Shown: positions 34,001 to 45,636 of the stretch, piece by piece
Position numbering within the stretch: position 1 is the stretch's first letter
How the letters are laid out: each line of letters starts with the position of its first letter
Assembly (NCBI GenBank): GCA_051453625.1
Contig: JBOZIK010000001.1
Coordinates: 147,070,877 to 147,120,214, forward strand
Source: Welwitschia mirabilis
Lineage: Eukaryota; Gnetophyta; Gnetopsida; Welwitschiales
DNA length: 49,338 nucleotides
Direction of reading: 5' to 3'
Notes under the pieces: generated by a model
What the model saw: only the letters and a program-made list of their open reading frames with translations
Database searches by the model: none
What the model was told of the DNA's origin: nothing
Position numbers and translations under genes: made by a program

Positions 34001-34580
34001 TTAGTAAAATAATAATCCTCCACATTAAACAACCTTAAGCAGAACGCATATTTCATTACTTAGGTCATCCAATAAATTCAAAAAATGCAAAACCAAATCC
34101 ATTCCACCTTAAACTAAAGAAAAATAGACAAAATTTCCATAAGTGCTCAATCAAATCTAAAGGAAGTTAGTTTACTGAAGATAGAACACTTAGAAAAAAC
34201 TATGTCTATATACTTGAGAAGTGAGAAAGAGTTAGAAAATCCACCCATAAAAAATAAAACCAACCAATCTCTATAGAAGATAAAGAAAAGGATAAGAATG
34301 AAGAACCTTTTCCTATATACAAAGAATCCTTATCTTTTCCTCAACTACTTGGAAAGGATAATATAATGAAAAAATAGTTATAAGTTCTAGACATTTTTAA
34401 GGAAGTTAAGGTATCCATCTCTTATAAGCCATCAAATAGGTGTCTTCCTACATGCAATTCCTTAAATACATGTACACTACCAAATGGCACATGAATGAGA
34501 AGAACAAGGGTTTCCTAGTATAGCAAGTGAATGTAATCCTTCAAAATCAATGCTAATCCAAATATGAAAATCTTAAATGC
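34000..34580 (+). pseudogene. Athila gag-protease linker
   Basis: Low-complexity, Lys/Glu-rich broken coding between the knuckle and protease, as in other Athila elements. Near 34480 a phrase resembling AKFLKD is not clear. Nothing else is recognisable. Confidence 0.4.
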
Positions 34581-34870
34581 CCCAAAATCATCATTACCAT
34601 AGGTAATAAGTGACTTAACTAAGCTTTATTAGACTTAGGGACTAGTGTGAATTTACTTCCCTATGAAACCTATAAAGAGTTAGGCTTAAAAGGGCTTAAA
34701 AACATGAAACTTTAACTCAGTTAGCTAATGACTTTATAAAAACACCATTAAGAGTCATAGAGAAGGTTATCATTATGGTTGATAGTTGTTACTTTCTATT
34801 GGAATTGGTGGTTTTAGACATGGAAAACATAGTGAACCAATCAATGCTTATCATTTTATGAAGACGATTC
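34580..34870 (+). pseudogene. Athila aspartic protease
   Basis: The active-site motif reads LLDLGTSVNLLPYETYKELG with D-L-G-T-S at 34632-34646, so the catalytic Asp is intact, unlike in the nested element and the chromovirus. Later parts (adjacent frames) keep the IIVDSCYF and LVVLDMEN-like pieces of the family. Stops and frameshifts break the domain after about 30 residues. Confidence 0.8.
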
Positions 34871-35079
34871 TTAGCAACTTTAAATGCCTTAATCAATTGT
34901 ATGAATGGATTAATAAAGATTTCCTTTAGCAACATGACAATAGTATTAAATGTCTTTAATGCCATAAAGTTGTTATTAAATGATAAAGGGTAGAATATTG
35001 GTATAGGATAAAAATCCTTTTTAAAAATTAGAAATTCATTTTCATTCTCTTGAAAATAATGGCTTAGATTTCTCTCAAG

Positions 35080-36030
35080 AGTTATGCCCCATTTCCCAAA
35101 ACAAAATCGAACTAGAACTTAAGCCATTACCTAATAATTTGAAATATGCTTTATTATGGGATAACTCCACCTTTCTAATAGTCATAAATTCTTTCTTAAC
35201 CCCATCTTAAGAATCTTAGATACTTAAACTCCTATGGAAGAATAATTAAGAAATAGTATGAACCCTATCAAACATTAGGGGCATTTATCCCAGCATTTGC
35301 ATGTACCATATTTATTTAGAATATAATGTTATGCCATCTAGAGAAGCCTAGAGATTTATAATTTCAACCTTAAAGGAGGTAGTTAAAAATGAAGTGATTA
35401 AAATTCTCGATAATGGGATTATCTATCCTATTTTAGATAGCAAATGGATGAGTTGAACTTAGATTGTGGCTAGAAAAGTACAGATCACCCTTATTCCAAA
35501 ATTGCACAATGAACTTATTTCTACCAAAATCATAGCAAAATGGAAGATGTGCATTAACTATATAAAATTAAATGATCTCTCAAGAAAGGATCACTTTCCC
35601 TTATCTTTCTTTAACCAAATCCTAGAGCATCTTGTAGTGCATTCATTTTACTATTCATTAGATAGGTACTCAGGTTATAGTTAAATTGAAATTGCCCCTA
35701 GGACTAAGACAACATTACTTTTACCTATCCCTATGGAATGTTCTTTTATGAATGAATGGCCTTTGGATTATGAATGAAACTGTTACTTTTCAATGATGCA
35801 TGATTGGAATCTTCTTCAATTTATTAGATTTAGGTATTAAAATCTTTATGGATGACTTCTCAGTATATGAAATCTCTTTTAACCACTTTTTAGATAACTT
35901 GTAATGTGTCCTTGATGTATTGAAAAAGCCTCATGCTCAACTAGGAGAAATACCACTTTATATCTAATCAAGGTATAATTTTAGGACTTATCATCTATAA
36001 GAAAGAAATCTAGGTAGATCCTACTAAAGT
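35080..36030 (+). pseudogene. Athila reverse transcriptase
   Basis: The domain runs from LELKPLPNNLKYALL, the standard Athila entry. It continues through VVKNEVIKILDNGIIYPI, DSKWMS, KWKMCINYIKLND, RKDHFPLSFFNQILEHL and YSLDRYSGYS. The catalytic box IFMDDFSVYE is intact (FMDD at 35845-35856). AQLGEIPLYI and GLIIYKKEIXVDPTKV follow. The segment 35466-35684 is fully open. The first Asp (usually FLDGYSGY) is kept in SLDRYSG. Other parts have shifts and stops, so the enzyme is dead. Confidence 0.92.
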
Positions 36031-36650
36031 TTTTCTAATCACTTACTAATCAACTCCTTAAAAATAGAAAGATATTAGATCTTTCATAGGACATGTAGGA
36101 TACTATAGGAGGTTTATCAAGAATTTTAGTAAAATATCTAAGCCATTGTGTAATCATTTGAGTAAAGACATCACCGTTTACTAGATCCCTAAGTACTAAT
36201 AAGCCTTCAAAAAACTTAAACAAAAACCGACTTGCACCCTAATCATCTAATCACTCGACTGGAAGTTACCTTTTAAGCTTATGTGTAATGCCAATGTTTA
36301 CATAGTTGATGATGTTTTAAGATAAAGGATAGATAAAAAACCAATCATGATTTATGATGCTAATAAAACTTTAAATGAGAGTCAGTTGATATACACTATT
36401 ATAAAAAAAGAAATACTAGCTATAGTGTTTACCTTAGAGAAATTTAGAAAATATCTTTTAGAACCTAAAGTAATTTTCTATATAGATCATTTGATTCTTA
36501 AATATCTGTTTATAAAAAAGAATTAAAAACCAAGATTGATTAGATGAATCATTCTTCTACAAGAATTTGAATTCAAAATTAAAGATAAAAAGGATTTTAA
36601 TAACATAGTTGTAGATAATATTTCACATTTAACTCAAGAGAATATACAAA
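36030..36650 (+). pseudogene. Athila RNase H
   Basis: The tether reads IRSFIGHVGYYRRFIKNFSK, followed by degraded CNANVYIVDDVL. TLNESQLIYTIIKKEILAIV, VFTLEKFRKYL and the decayed IYIDHLILKYL come next. The domain ends with FEFKIKDKKDFNNIVVDNISHL. In TDHSALRYL the Thr position is altered but the Asp remains. Multiple frameshifts are present. Confidence 0.82.
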
Positions 36651-36679
36651 CATCCCTTTCCATTCATGACAGATTTTCA

Positions 36680-37985
36680 TGTAAACATCTCTTTTCAGTT
36701 AAGAAGGAACCTTGGTTTATAGATATTGCCAACTACTTAGCCTCTAAAATCATTCTTTCTTATTGGATTCATAATGATAAAAAAAGGTTCCTAAGTTAGA
36801 TCAAATACTTCTTTTGGAAAAGCCCATATCTCTTTAAGTATTGTATAAACTAGATCATTCACAAATGTATGATCTAAACTGAAATCTATAACATCCTTAA
36901 TCATTAACATTCTAAGGGTTATAGGGGCCATTACTTAGCTAATAAAACTTCCACAAAAGTTTTTCATTCTAGTTTCTATGGGTCTTATATTTTCAAATAG
37001 TCATACCTTTACTATAAGTCTTGTGATAATCACCAAAAATTAGGAGGTATCTCATGAAGACAAATAATTTCTATAAACTCCATTCTTGTAATTGAACCCT
37101 TTGACCTTTTAGAAATTAATTTTTAGGTCCCTTATCTACCTTAAAATGAGCATAGTACATTCTATTCTATGTGGACTATGTAATAAAATGAATTGGGACA
37201 TGCAAATCTCAATTAAATGATGCTTAAACAGTGATTAGATTCTTTAAATAAAATATCTTAGAATGGTTTGGTATCCATGAGTTTTAATTAGAAATGGAAA
37301 AATACATGTCTACAATAGAATATCTAATAATGTTTTGGCTAAATACAAGGTGACTCACAAAGTAGCAACACTTTACCACCCCCAAACTAGTGGCCAAGTT
37401 AAGGTTATGAATAGGAAGATTAAATTTTTTTTGCAAAATATAGTTAACTTAACATGAAAAAACTAGTTCTTTGAGATTAATGATGTTTTATGGGCCTATC
37501 ACATTACTTATAGAACTCCCTTAAGAATGTTACCATTTAGATTAGTCTATGGAAAATCCTATCATTTATTCATAGAACTTGATCATAAAGCTTTGAAGGC
37601 TATAATGGAAAATAGGATCATATAACTTAACAAATTGAATGAAATTAGGAATGATGCCTATGAAAACATGAGGATAAATAAAGAGAGAATGAAGAAATTC
37701 CATGATCAACAAATCCTTGGAAAAAATTCCAAATAAGATGAACTAGTTATACTTTGTAACTCACAGTTACATTGTTTTCTAGGTAAACTAATCACAAAGT
37801 AGAAAGGATAATTTTTAATNNNNNNNNNNNNNNNNNNNNNNNNNNNNNNNNNNNNNNNNNNNNNCATCAACTATTCAAAGTTAAAGGATACCACTTAAAG
37901 TACTATCATCCATCTATTCTAGAAACTTATGAATTTATAAGGATTAATGATCTAGGATAAAGGTTCTTAAATAAGAATCAATAAT
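36680..37985 (+). pseudogene. Athila integrase
   Basis: Begins with KEPWFIDIANYLAS, typical of the Athila RNase H-integrase linker. The zinc-binding part holds HYLANKT and YYKSCDNHQK. The core includes YKVTHKVATLYHPQTSGQVK, where the usual catalytic Glu (QVEV) is now Lys. The rest reads VLWAYHITYRTPLRMLPFRL, VYGKSYHLFIELDHKALKAI and NEIRNDAYENMRINKERMKK, an almost complete Athila C-terminal signature. After the 45-N gap (37820-37864), HQLFKVKGYHLKYYHPSI corresponds to the VNGHRLKPY end. Stops occur at Trp and Gln sites. Confidence 0.92.
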
Positions 37986-38987
37986 AAAGTGATTTCATTA
38001 TCACCCAAGTAATGATTAAGATCAAGTTTACTTATAGGTTTTTAAGGAAAAGTATGCTTATTTTAAGTGTATTGGTTAAGGAATTATTTTCTTCAGGTCT
38101 CCGATTTTAGTAAAACTTGGTAGTCCTTAAGTTTAAAGCCTTTAATGGAAATAAGACTTGTCTTAATTAGTATAATAAGCCAATAATCCCTTAAATGTGC
38201 AAAACAAGTAATCATGTGAAGATGAAGGGAAAAATAATATATCTATTCTCTAGATACCAATAACATTAATTACTTAATTGGCTTTAATTAACTACATTAG
38301 AACTATGCATACCTACTGATAATTTAGTTCTAATGATTTAATTGTAACATATCCAACTACAATGGGGCTATAAATGCTAACTCTTAATGCAACATTGATT
38401 TGTATGGGCAAAAAATATTGTAACATTGGATGCTCAATGTAATTCAAAAACTTAAAACTAAGAGCATATGCAAAGATAGAAATAAAAAATAAAGAAATAA
38501 CAAAGCTGAGAATTGATGGATTTATGTGAACTAATGTCTCTTAATCTTCAAACTTAGGAATTACTACGATTTCTAAAATTCATATAATTTAATTAGTTAA
38601 AACTTTGCTTGGCTAATATCACGATCCACTAAAAATACCAAAATATAATAAGGGCCATTAACTTAGAATGGTTCACTCATTTACTCATCGGTTTATGGTT
38701 TAGCCCATTTGATGCATTTATCATCTTCATTTTACTCGACACATTTCATTTCAATTTATACCCATTTTTATGAGAAATAACTCCTAAGGCATAAACCATT
38801 TTTACCAATAGATCTTCCATTTAGCATTGTTTCACTATAGTTAATTTTTATTTTTCCTTTCTCTTAGCTTTGTTGCATGATTTTTAATAAAATAACTCTT
38901 CATAAATATTTCTAAAAATATGCTCTAAAAATAATTGTAAATGATTTTTACCATATAACTTTGAGAATAAAGTTTAATTAGGGGGCA
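37986..38987 (+). other. Athila 3' untranslated region, polypurine tract at its end
   Basis: No env-like coding is recognisable in this kilobase. It ends with TTAGGGGGCA (38979-38987), a good polypurine tract followed by TG, where the 3' LTR would start. Confidence 0.5.
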
Positions 38988-40479
38988 TGAAATATATATT
39001 TTTCATTGAATTTTTCACTTTGATGCCTTAAATGTGAAAAATTAGTCCTGAAATTTTTTATATAATTTTCACACATAAGTGCTTTAACTTAAATAAGTTT
39101 TCATGTTTAACCATGTCATTATTAATTTTTTTTACTAAGGCACTAGTAAACGTCTAGTTAGAGGGGTGTGTTAACATGTAAAAATTGACATTTAAGTGTT
39201 TTAAGCTAATTTATTATAAATGAACATATTAACTTAATTTTTTAATTATAAAATACTTCTTTTATTATTTTTAAAATAAAATTTAATATTATGTTTTTCT
39301 TTGTGATAATTGCAAATCTTTAGACATGTTTTGGAATACATGGTAGAAGATAGACATAGTATTGCATGAAACAATAGTAGTAATGGAAACATAAGATAAT
39401 GAGAAATAATAATAGAATTGGAATACATGTGACAGATGCATGTGAAGGCAGCATTGGAGACATGTGGGAATAGCACTAGTTGGTAGAGGAATTCTCTTTA
39501 AAGAATACATGTTAAACTCATCATGATGAAGATTCCACCTAACACTATACAATGATCTACACTAAATAATAGAAGACAGTCTCCACTAAATGCTAAATCA
39601 CAAAGGTTCTACCTAATGTTATAGGATAGAATATTATCTACCTAATACTATAATACAACCTCAACCAAATGCTATAGGAAAGAATCTTATCTACTTAATG
39701 CTAAATAATGAAGATTCTACCCAACAATATAAGCCAAGAGCTTGTAACCACTTCTCAACCCCATCTATTCATATAAAAGGATGTTAAACCATTCATTGCA
39801 TTATCTTTGGCTTTAGATAATTTTAAAACCTTGTAACATCAATCACAATGGATTTTTAAGTAATCTTTGAGGTAGTGAGCTAGTATTTAAGGATTGCTGA
39901 GGAGTTCTTCCTACATCTTTCTTTTTTTGCTATAAAGTTATTCATTTTCTACAATATTAAAGTTGTTAATTTTAATTTTAATTCATTGTTCATATTATAA
40001 GTGAAATTCATAGGTAATAATTTGTCTATTACAGCTTATTTATATTTGAGTGAACTCTTTTAATGCTTAATTAAAGTCTCTTAACTTTATAAATTTTATG
40101 TTCTTAGATCCTTACTTTTTATTTTTATTAAGGCTTTGAAAATCAAGTGGCAATTTAGTTCACCATTACTCATGTGGTGTATGAGATAATGTTACCATGA
40201 TTTGGGTCAAATACACTTGATGGTTTTAAGTGTGTTACAGGAAGGTAATTGGAAGGAGTCAGTGATATCATGGAGCTAGTTTTCTTCCATTCTCTCTCAA
40301 GATGAAGTTCAAAATACAACTTTGAGAATAACCTCTTTTTATTCTTCCTTTTCTAAAACTTTGTAACTTGCATTAAGTTTAAGTTGATGTAATTCTAAAC
40401 CACTACTTAATCTTATCCCTAAGGAAGAATGATAACTAAGTGTAAAATTAGTTTTTAATATGGACATTGTAAATCAACA
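38988..40479 (+). repeat. 3' LTR of the Athila-type element
   Basis: The region from 39197 matches the 5' LTR; the extra 209 bases are placed in the LTR because of the polypurine tract before 38988. Total 1492 bases, a usual Athila LTR length. TATA reads ATATAAAAGG at 39771-39780. A 30-35 base repeat (CTAATGCTATA..GATAGAATCTTATCTAC) at 39545-39730 has more units than in the left LTR. Predicted minus-strand ORFs at 39246-39552 are shadows. Confidence 0.8.
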
Positions 40480-42213
40480 AATAATAAGAAACCTTTTACT
40501 CTAGACAAACATTACTAAGTTAAGGAGTAGGATAGTGATAAGAAGAACAAGATCCACTACCATCTTTGGCATAATGCTTGCACTAAATAATGTTTACTAT
40601 GTATTGGAGATTACATCGAGTTGCATTACAATCTTACCTTGATCTATGCATATGGGATAACAATTAAGCCATAGAACAGAATGTAGATGTCAAGCTCCAA
40701 ATAGACTAGGACTACTACTCCATCTCATTTTGTATCTTATCCAAGTGCTAATTAATCCTAGCTAAAGGGATACTACATTGCTTAGGTTGAGGTCTAGGCT
40801 GCTACTACTGTTTTTTATTCTTATAAAATCTCTCTTCCTTCCGAATATATCCAAAATTATTAGGAAAATGATGAGGGCATCTAATATGAATAGTTCTATG
40901 AAACATAGGATACTAATGGGTATTTACTTTCCAAATTTTTATAAGGTAAAGGAATAGCAATAGAACATTAAGAAGATCATGCACAATAAATATGAGCAAA
41001 GATAATATAAGAACATAAGAAGCATATTATTACCTAAATATATAAAATATTCTTAAGACATTAGAAATTCATAATATGTATAAAAAGTACCAAGGATATT
41101 AAGCGTAATGTAATGTGTAAGAAGTACATCAGATGGTATAATATGATAAATAGTAAAACCATTAGAATAAATACTAGAATTAATGTTAAGATCATGTAGG
41201 ATAGGGAATACCATATTTAAAGAAGCATGTGGGTTCATCGATTTCTACTCACTAGAGGGGTAAGATCTCTATAATGCATAAGCTACAACTCTAGGAGATA
41301 AGTGAATGGTAATTCATCTAAATTAGACTCCCTTATATTTTCTTCTTTATTAAACTCTAGATTTTGGAAAAACATGGGTATAGTGTCACTGGGATATAAA
41401 GCATGATCTAGATCAACTAATTAATCCCCTATAATCCCTAACTAATTTATCATCTTCAAGAGTAAAGGCAGCAAAGAGCATAGAGAAAATAACTTTGATA
41501 GTAACATTCTAATATGAAAAATAAAAAATAAGGCTAAGGAAAAGATGGATAAAAAAGTCAAAATAGAACTCACTACCATTTTTTTAGAGATTTACTATTT
41601 AAATCTGAAAGCACCATATAGATCTGAGCCCACTTCTTAGAAATTTTAATATAAAAATTAGGTGCTAAGGCCAAAAATATGGTTTTTATAATGAGAAAGT
41701 AATGTACTATTATGAATAGTGGTGCTAGACTACCATAATCTATGTATTTTTGATGCTATAGTACATTATTGCAAGGTTTACTAAAAATAAAAGAGGATTC
41801 ATAGAAAAACAGTAGCATAGGTTTGAAAAATAAAAGACTAATGGTAAAATTAGATTTAGAAGTACCCTAGAACCTAGGTAATAACTAGTTATATTCCCTA
41901 CTTACATTAAAAAAAGATTTTTTGGATGAAAATACATAGCTTAGTCACAATTTATTTAGGGAAAAAAATGAAAAAACTCAAAAACAAAAGCTAAAAATGT
42001 TTTTGGGTTAATAACTTTTAGAGGAAAAAATAGAATTAGGTCCTCCCCAAAGCTTATAGACCTTCTAAATGTGATTATATGAGACCAATAACTCTCATTT
42101 TATCATTCAAAAAATACCAATATGTTTTTAGAAAAACAAATAAAATAAATATTTATATATTTTATTTTTAAGATTTTATCACATTTACATTTAAAAGATA
42201 AATTAAAATAGAT
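40480..42213. other. Non-coding; likely 3' region and LTR of the next element
   Basis: No gene recognised. On the minus strand, AGCTTTGGGGAGGACC (rc of 42038-42053) resembles the purine-rich stretch after Athila pol. The 3' LTR of the minus-strand element should therefore lie to its left, but without a second copy I cannot define it. Confidence 0.4.
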
Positions 42214-43330
42214 TTATACTCCATTTAAATATTGATAATTAAATAACTTGAGTTTAGATCCATTTATACATTGAACATGACTAGTTTTAAGATCTTTAAT
42301 ATCAGTAGTCCCAAAAGAAAATACATGAATAATAATAAAGAAATATTCTCATTTAGATTTTAACTGTCTAGGAAATAAATCAAAATGAGAATTAAAAAGT
42401 AAAGCTTTATCACTTATGTGAGAAGTTTTCTTCAAAATGATCTGATTCATTCACTTATATGAAAATGAGAACTTGGTTATCATAAGCACATAATCTTATT
42501 TCATCTAATTCATTCAATTGATCTAATCTATGTTTAGCACATTTTTTAAAATTAGGATTAACTTTATGAATAACATCAAAAGATTGATGTTTTATCTCAA
42601 CAAGAAGAAACAATTATTTATCATAAACAAGTTTGAAAGGAATTATGGAGTTTTAAAAGTTACACAATAAGCTCATAATACATTAGAAAATTTTAGTAAC
42701 CAATCTTTTCTATTAGTACTAACTATTTTTTAAAGAGTTTTAATAAGCTCATGATTAGTTACTTCAGATTAACCATTGGTTTATAAATGATATGTAGTAG
42801 CTACTTTATGGGTGACACCACATTTAAGCATAAGGAATTTAAAATTGTTTTTAGAAAAATGAGTTCCTTGATTACTAATGGTTAACTTTAAGATGATAAA
42901 AAAGGGATATAACACAATGTTTAAAAAATTTAATAATAGTCTTAGATCATAATAATTACAAGATTTAAACTCTACCAATTTAGAAACATAATCCATACAA
43001 ACAAGAATATAAAAATTACCAAATAAGGATGGAAATGATCCAATGAATCAATACCCCAAATACCAAAAGGTTTAAAAAAAAGGATAGTTTCAAGAGGCAT
43101 TTCATTTTCTCTACTAATGCTACCCATTATTTGGCATTTATCACATGATTTACAAAATTCATTAGCATTTTTATAAAGAGTAGGATAAAAGAAGCTAGCA
43201 TTTAAAACTTTAGATGTGGGTTTTTTCCTCTACTAAAATGAGCATCACAAACACTATTATGAAAATATTATACTATACTAATCATTTCATTCTTAGGTAT
43301 ACATCATTGGAAGACTTAATTAGCATAATA
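42214..43330 (-). pseudogene. Athila-type integrase (second element)
   Basis: On the minus strand the frame reads EFCKSCDKCQIMGSISREN (zinc-binding Cys pair), MPLETILFFKPFGIWGIDSL (first catalytic Asp) and YILVCMDYVSKLVEF. LTISNQGTHFSKNNF follows, with the second Asp now Asn, then KCGVTHKVATTYH. The C-terminal part includes RKDWLLKFSNVL, FNSHFDLFPRQLKSKWE and DIKDLKTSHV, ending at a TAA at 42214-42216. The open stretch 42996-42781 lies inside it. The element is a different copy from the one at 15.8-40.5 kb and faces the other way. Confidence 0.9.
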
Positions 43331-43439
43331 TTTAAACAAAAAAGATGATTTCAAAAGGAATTTATGTCATTCAGATATAATTTTCTTTTAATCATAATAA
43401 GATAAGTTACTCAAAAGTTTACCATAGGATTGGAAGTTT

Positions 43440-43930
43440 GAAATATTATCATATCAAGGTAAAACATTCATAACAAATAAATTTTCGTCAAGAAAATTTT
43501 CATTATTTTTAGATGAATCAATAGGCATAGAAAGTTGAGATAAATAATCAATAGATTAATTTTTATTTTTTGATATATTTTTACTTATAACATTAAATTC
43601 TTACATCAGTAAATCCTAAAACATAAGACAAGGTTTAGTTAAGGGTTTATTTCAAATGTATTTCAAAGAAGCATGAGTAGTAAAAATAATTACAAGATAA
43701 CTAACAAGACAAAATATAATAGCTAACGTCTCCTTTTCAATAGTTGAATAATTAAGCTAAGCATCATGCAAGTTCTTACTAGCATAGGAAATGATAAAGG
43801 GTTTATCCTCAAGAGTTTGATCTAAAACTGCACCTACTATGAAATTACTTACATTAGTATTTACTTCAAAAGAATAATGCCAATTAAGAGGATGAAGCAA
43901 GGTAATGATGGAAAAATATCTTTAAGTTTT
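43440..43930 (-). pseudogene. Athila-type RNase H (second element)
   Basis: Reads CNASNYAVGAVLDQTLEDKP (usually C-D-A-S, Asp now Asn), then FIISYASKNLHDA, NYSTIEKETLAIIFCL, TTHASLKYI and IDYLSQLSMP. This is the complete order of an Athila RNase H, with about five in-frame stops. It follows RT directly. Confidence 0.87.
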
Positions 43931-45200
43931 TAAAATGCAAGTATATACTTAAGAGTCCAAGAAAAAGATGCATCTTTTAAAATCAATTTAGTTAAAGATT
44001 TACTTAGAGAACTAAAAGATGGAATGAAACAACAATAGAAACTAGCATGTCCTAAGAAAGATATCATATCTTTAACATAAGTAGGAGTGGTAATAGAATG
44101 AATGATATGAATCTTGGTAAAATATACTTCTATTCCTTCTTTAGAAATAATATGATTAGGAATAATGTCTCTAGTAACCATAAAATGACTTTTATCCCAA
44201 CTAAGTTTAAGATTATAATCAATACAATGATTTGAAATTAAGTTTAAATGATACATTATGTAATCAAAATAATCACCATAAAGAGAAAAATCATCTAAAT
44301 ATTTGTATAAGTTTACTTATAAATTCAGAAAAAAGACCAATCATAAACCTTTGAAAAGTTGCAAGAACATTATATAAATTAAAAGGAATGCGACCATAGG
44401 TAAAATTTCCAAATGGATAAGTAAAGATGATCCTTTGTTAATCTTTTAAAGATATATAAATTTTATTATAACCCTTATATCCATCCAAAAAATGATAATA
44501 ATAATGGCCATAATATTTATCAAGAATTAAATCAACAAAAGAAATAGGAAAATGATCTTTTTTAGTATGATTATTAAGAGCATGATAATTAATATAAATT
44601 CATCATTTCTTATTATTATTTAGAACAACTTATAATGGACTAATCCATTTACTATATTTAATGGATAAGTAATATTAGCTTCCCAAAGTTTCATAATTTC
44701 TTATTTAACAATATCCCTAAGCTTTGAATTTTCACTACACTAAGTTTGACAAATATGTTTAATACCACATTCTAAATAAAAATGATAAGAAGAAATAGAA
44801 GAATGAACACTAATTAAATTAGAATAAGACCAAGAAAAAGATAAAGGATGTTCAAGTAATGGAGTTAGAAGATCACTAATAACAATAGATTTAGTTTAAT
44901 TACTACCTAGAAATATGTACTTTAAATGATTAGGTAGATATTTTAATTTATCATTAGTAATACTATTAGCTGTAAAGAAATCATTTAAAGAAATTTTCAT
45001 TTTCATTTCTTTAAAAACATAATTAAAATATTTAGAACAAATACATTTAATAGGAGAACCAATTTCATTTTATTCTGAGTAACAAGTAATAAGTAGTTCA
45101 TATTTTTCATCTAAATAAAGCATATCATTCAAAATTAAAAATATATCATCACTTATAGGTTGAATTTTAAACACAAGTAAATGTTAATTCAACTTAATAG
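43930..45200 (-). pseudogene. Athila-type reverse transcriptase (second element)
   Basis: Read right to left, the domain contains KKDHFPISFVDLILDKYYGH, HFLDGYKGYNKIYISLKD, TYPFGNFTYGRIPFNLYNV and ATFQRFMIGLFSEF. The active box KYLDDFSLYGDYFD follows (LDD at 44290-44298), so both Asp residues are kept. The fully open stretch 44256-43930 reads LKLSWDKSHFMVTRDI, GIEVYFTKIHIIHSI and ISFLGHASFYCCFIPSFS, the RT-RNase H tether. A one-base shift separates box and tether. Confidence 0.92.
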
Positions 45201-45289
45201 CCTTTTTATTCCAATTATAAAATACATTTAAGATAATAAAATATTGATAAAGATAATTTTTAATGTACCAAATCTGTAATTAATTTCCA

Positions 45290-45636
45290 NNNNNNNNNNN
45301 NNNNNNNNNNNNNNNNNNNNNNNNNNNNNNNNNNNNNNNNNNNNNNNNNNNNNNNNNNNNNNNNNNNNNNNNNNNNNNNNNNNNNNNNNNNNNNNNNNNN
45401 NNNNNNNNNNNNNNNNNNNNNNNNNNNNNNNNNNNNNNNNNNNNNNNNNNNNNNNNNNNNNNNNNNNNNNNNNNNNNNNNNNNNNNNNNNNNNNNNNNNN
45501 NNNNNNNNNNNNNNNNNNNNNNNNNNNNNNNNNNNNNNNNNNNNNNNNNNNNNNNNNNNNNNNNNNNNNNNNNNNNNNNNNNNNNNNNNNNNNNNNNNNN
45601 NNNNNNNNNNNNNNNNNNNNNNNNNNNNNNNNNNNN
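45290..45636. other. Assembly gap of 347 N
   Basis: Lies between the protease and RT of the second Athila-type element. The 81 bases before it (45209-45289) recur after it (45637-45717) with two differences. Confidence 0.99.

Larger units (their letters stand above)
15827..40479 (+). mobile_element. Athila-type Ty3/gypsy element, split by a nested insertion
   Basis: Two same-direction LTR copies (15827-17055 and 38988-40479) flank an Athila gag-pol. A decayed Athila-type PBS lies just after the left LTR. The gag is cut at 18754 and resumes at 33505; between these is another element with its own LTR pair. Removing it leaves about 9.9 kb, near the usual Athila size. No target-site duplication is convincing: the flanks read TCAAG and, depending on the LTR end chosen, ATAAG. 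Confidence 0.85.

Noticed and set aside
39246-39552. Overlapping minus-strand ORFs of 76 and 87 codons
   Set aside because: They lie wholly within the Athila 3' LTR and have no counterpart in the 5' LTR.
40480-41240. Possible gag-like pieces on the plus strand right of the Athila LTR
   Set aside because: Short open stretches only (for example IRKMMRASNMNSS); no knuckle or capsid motif, so not called.
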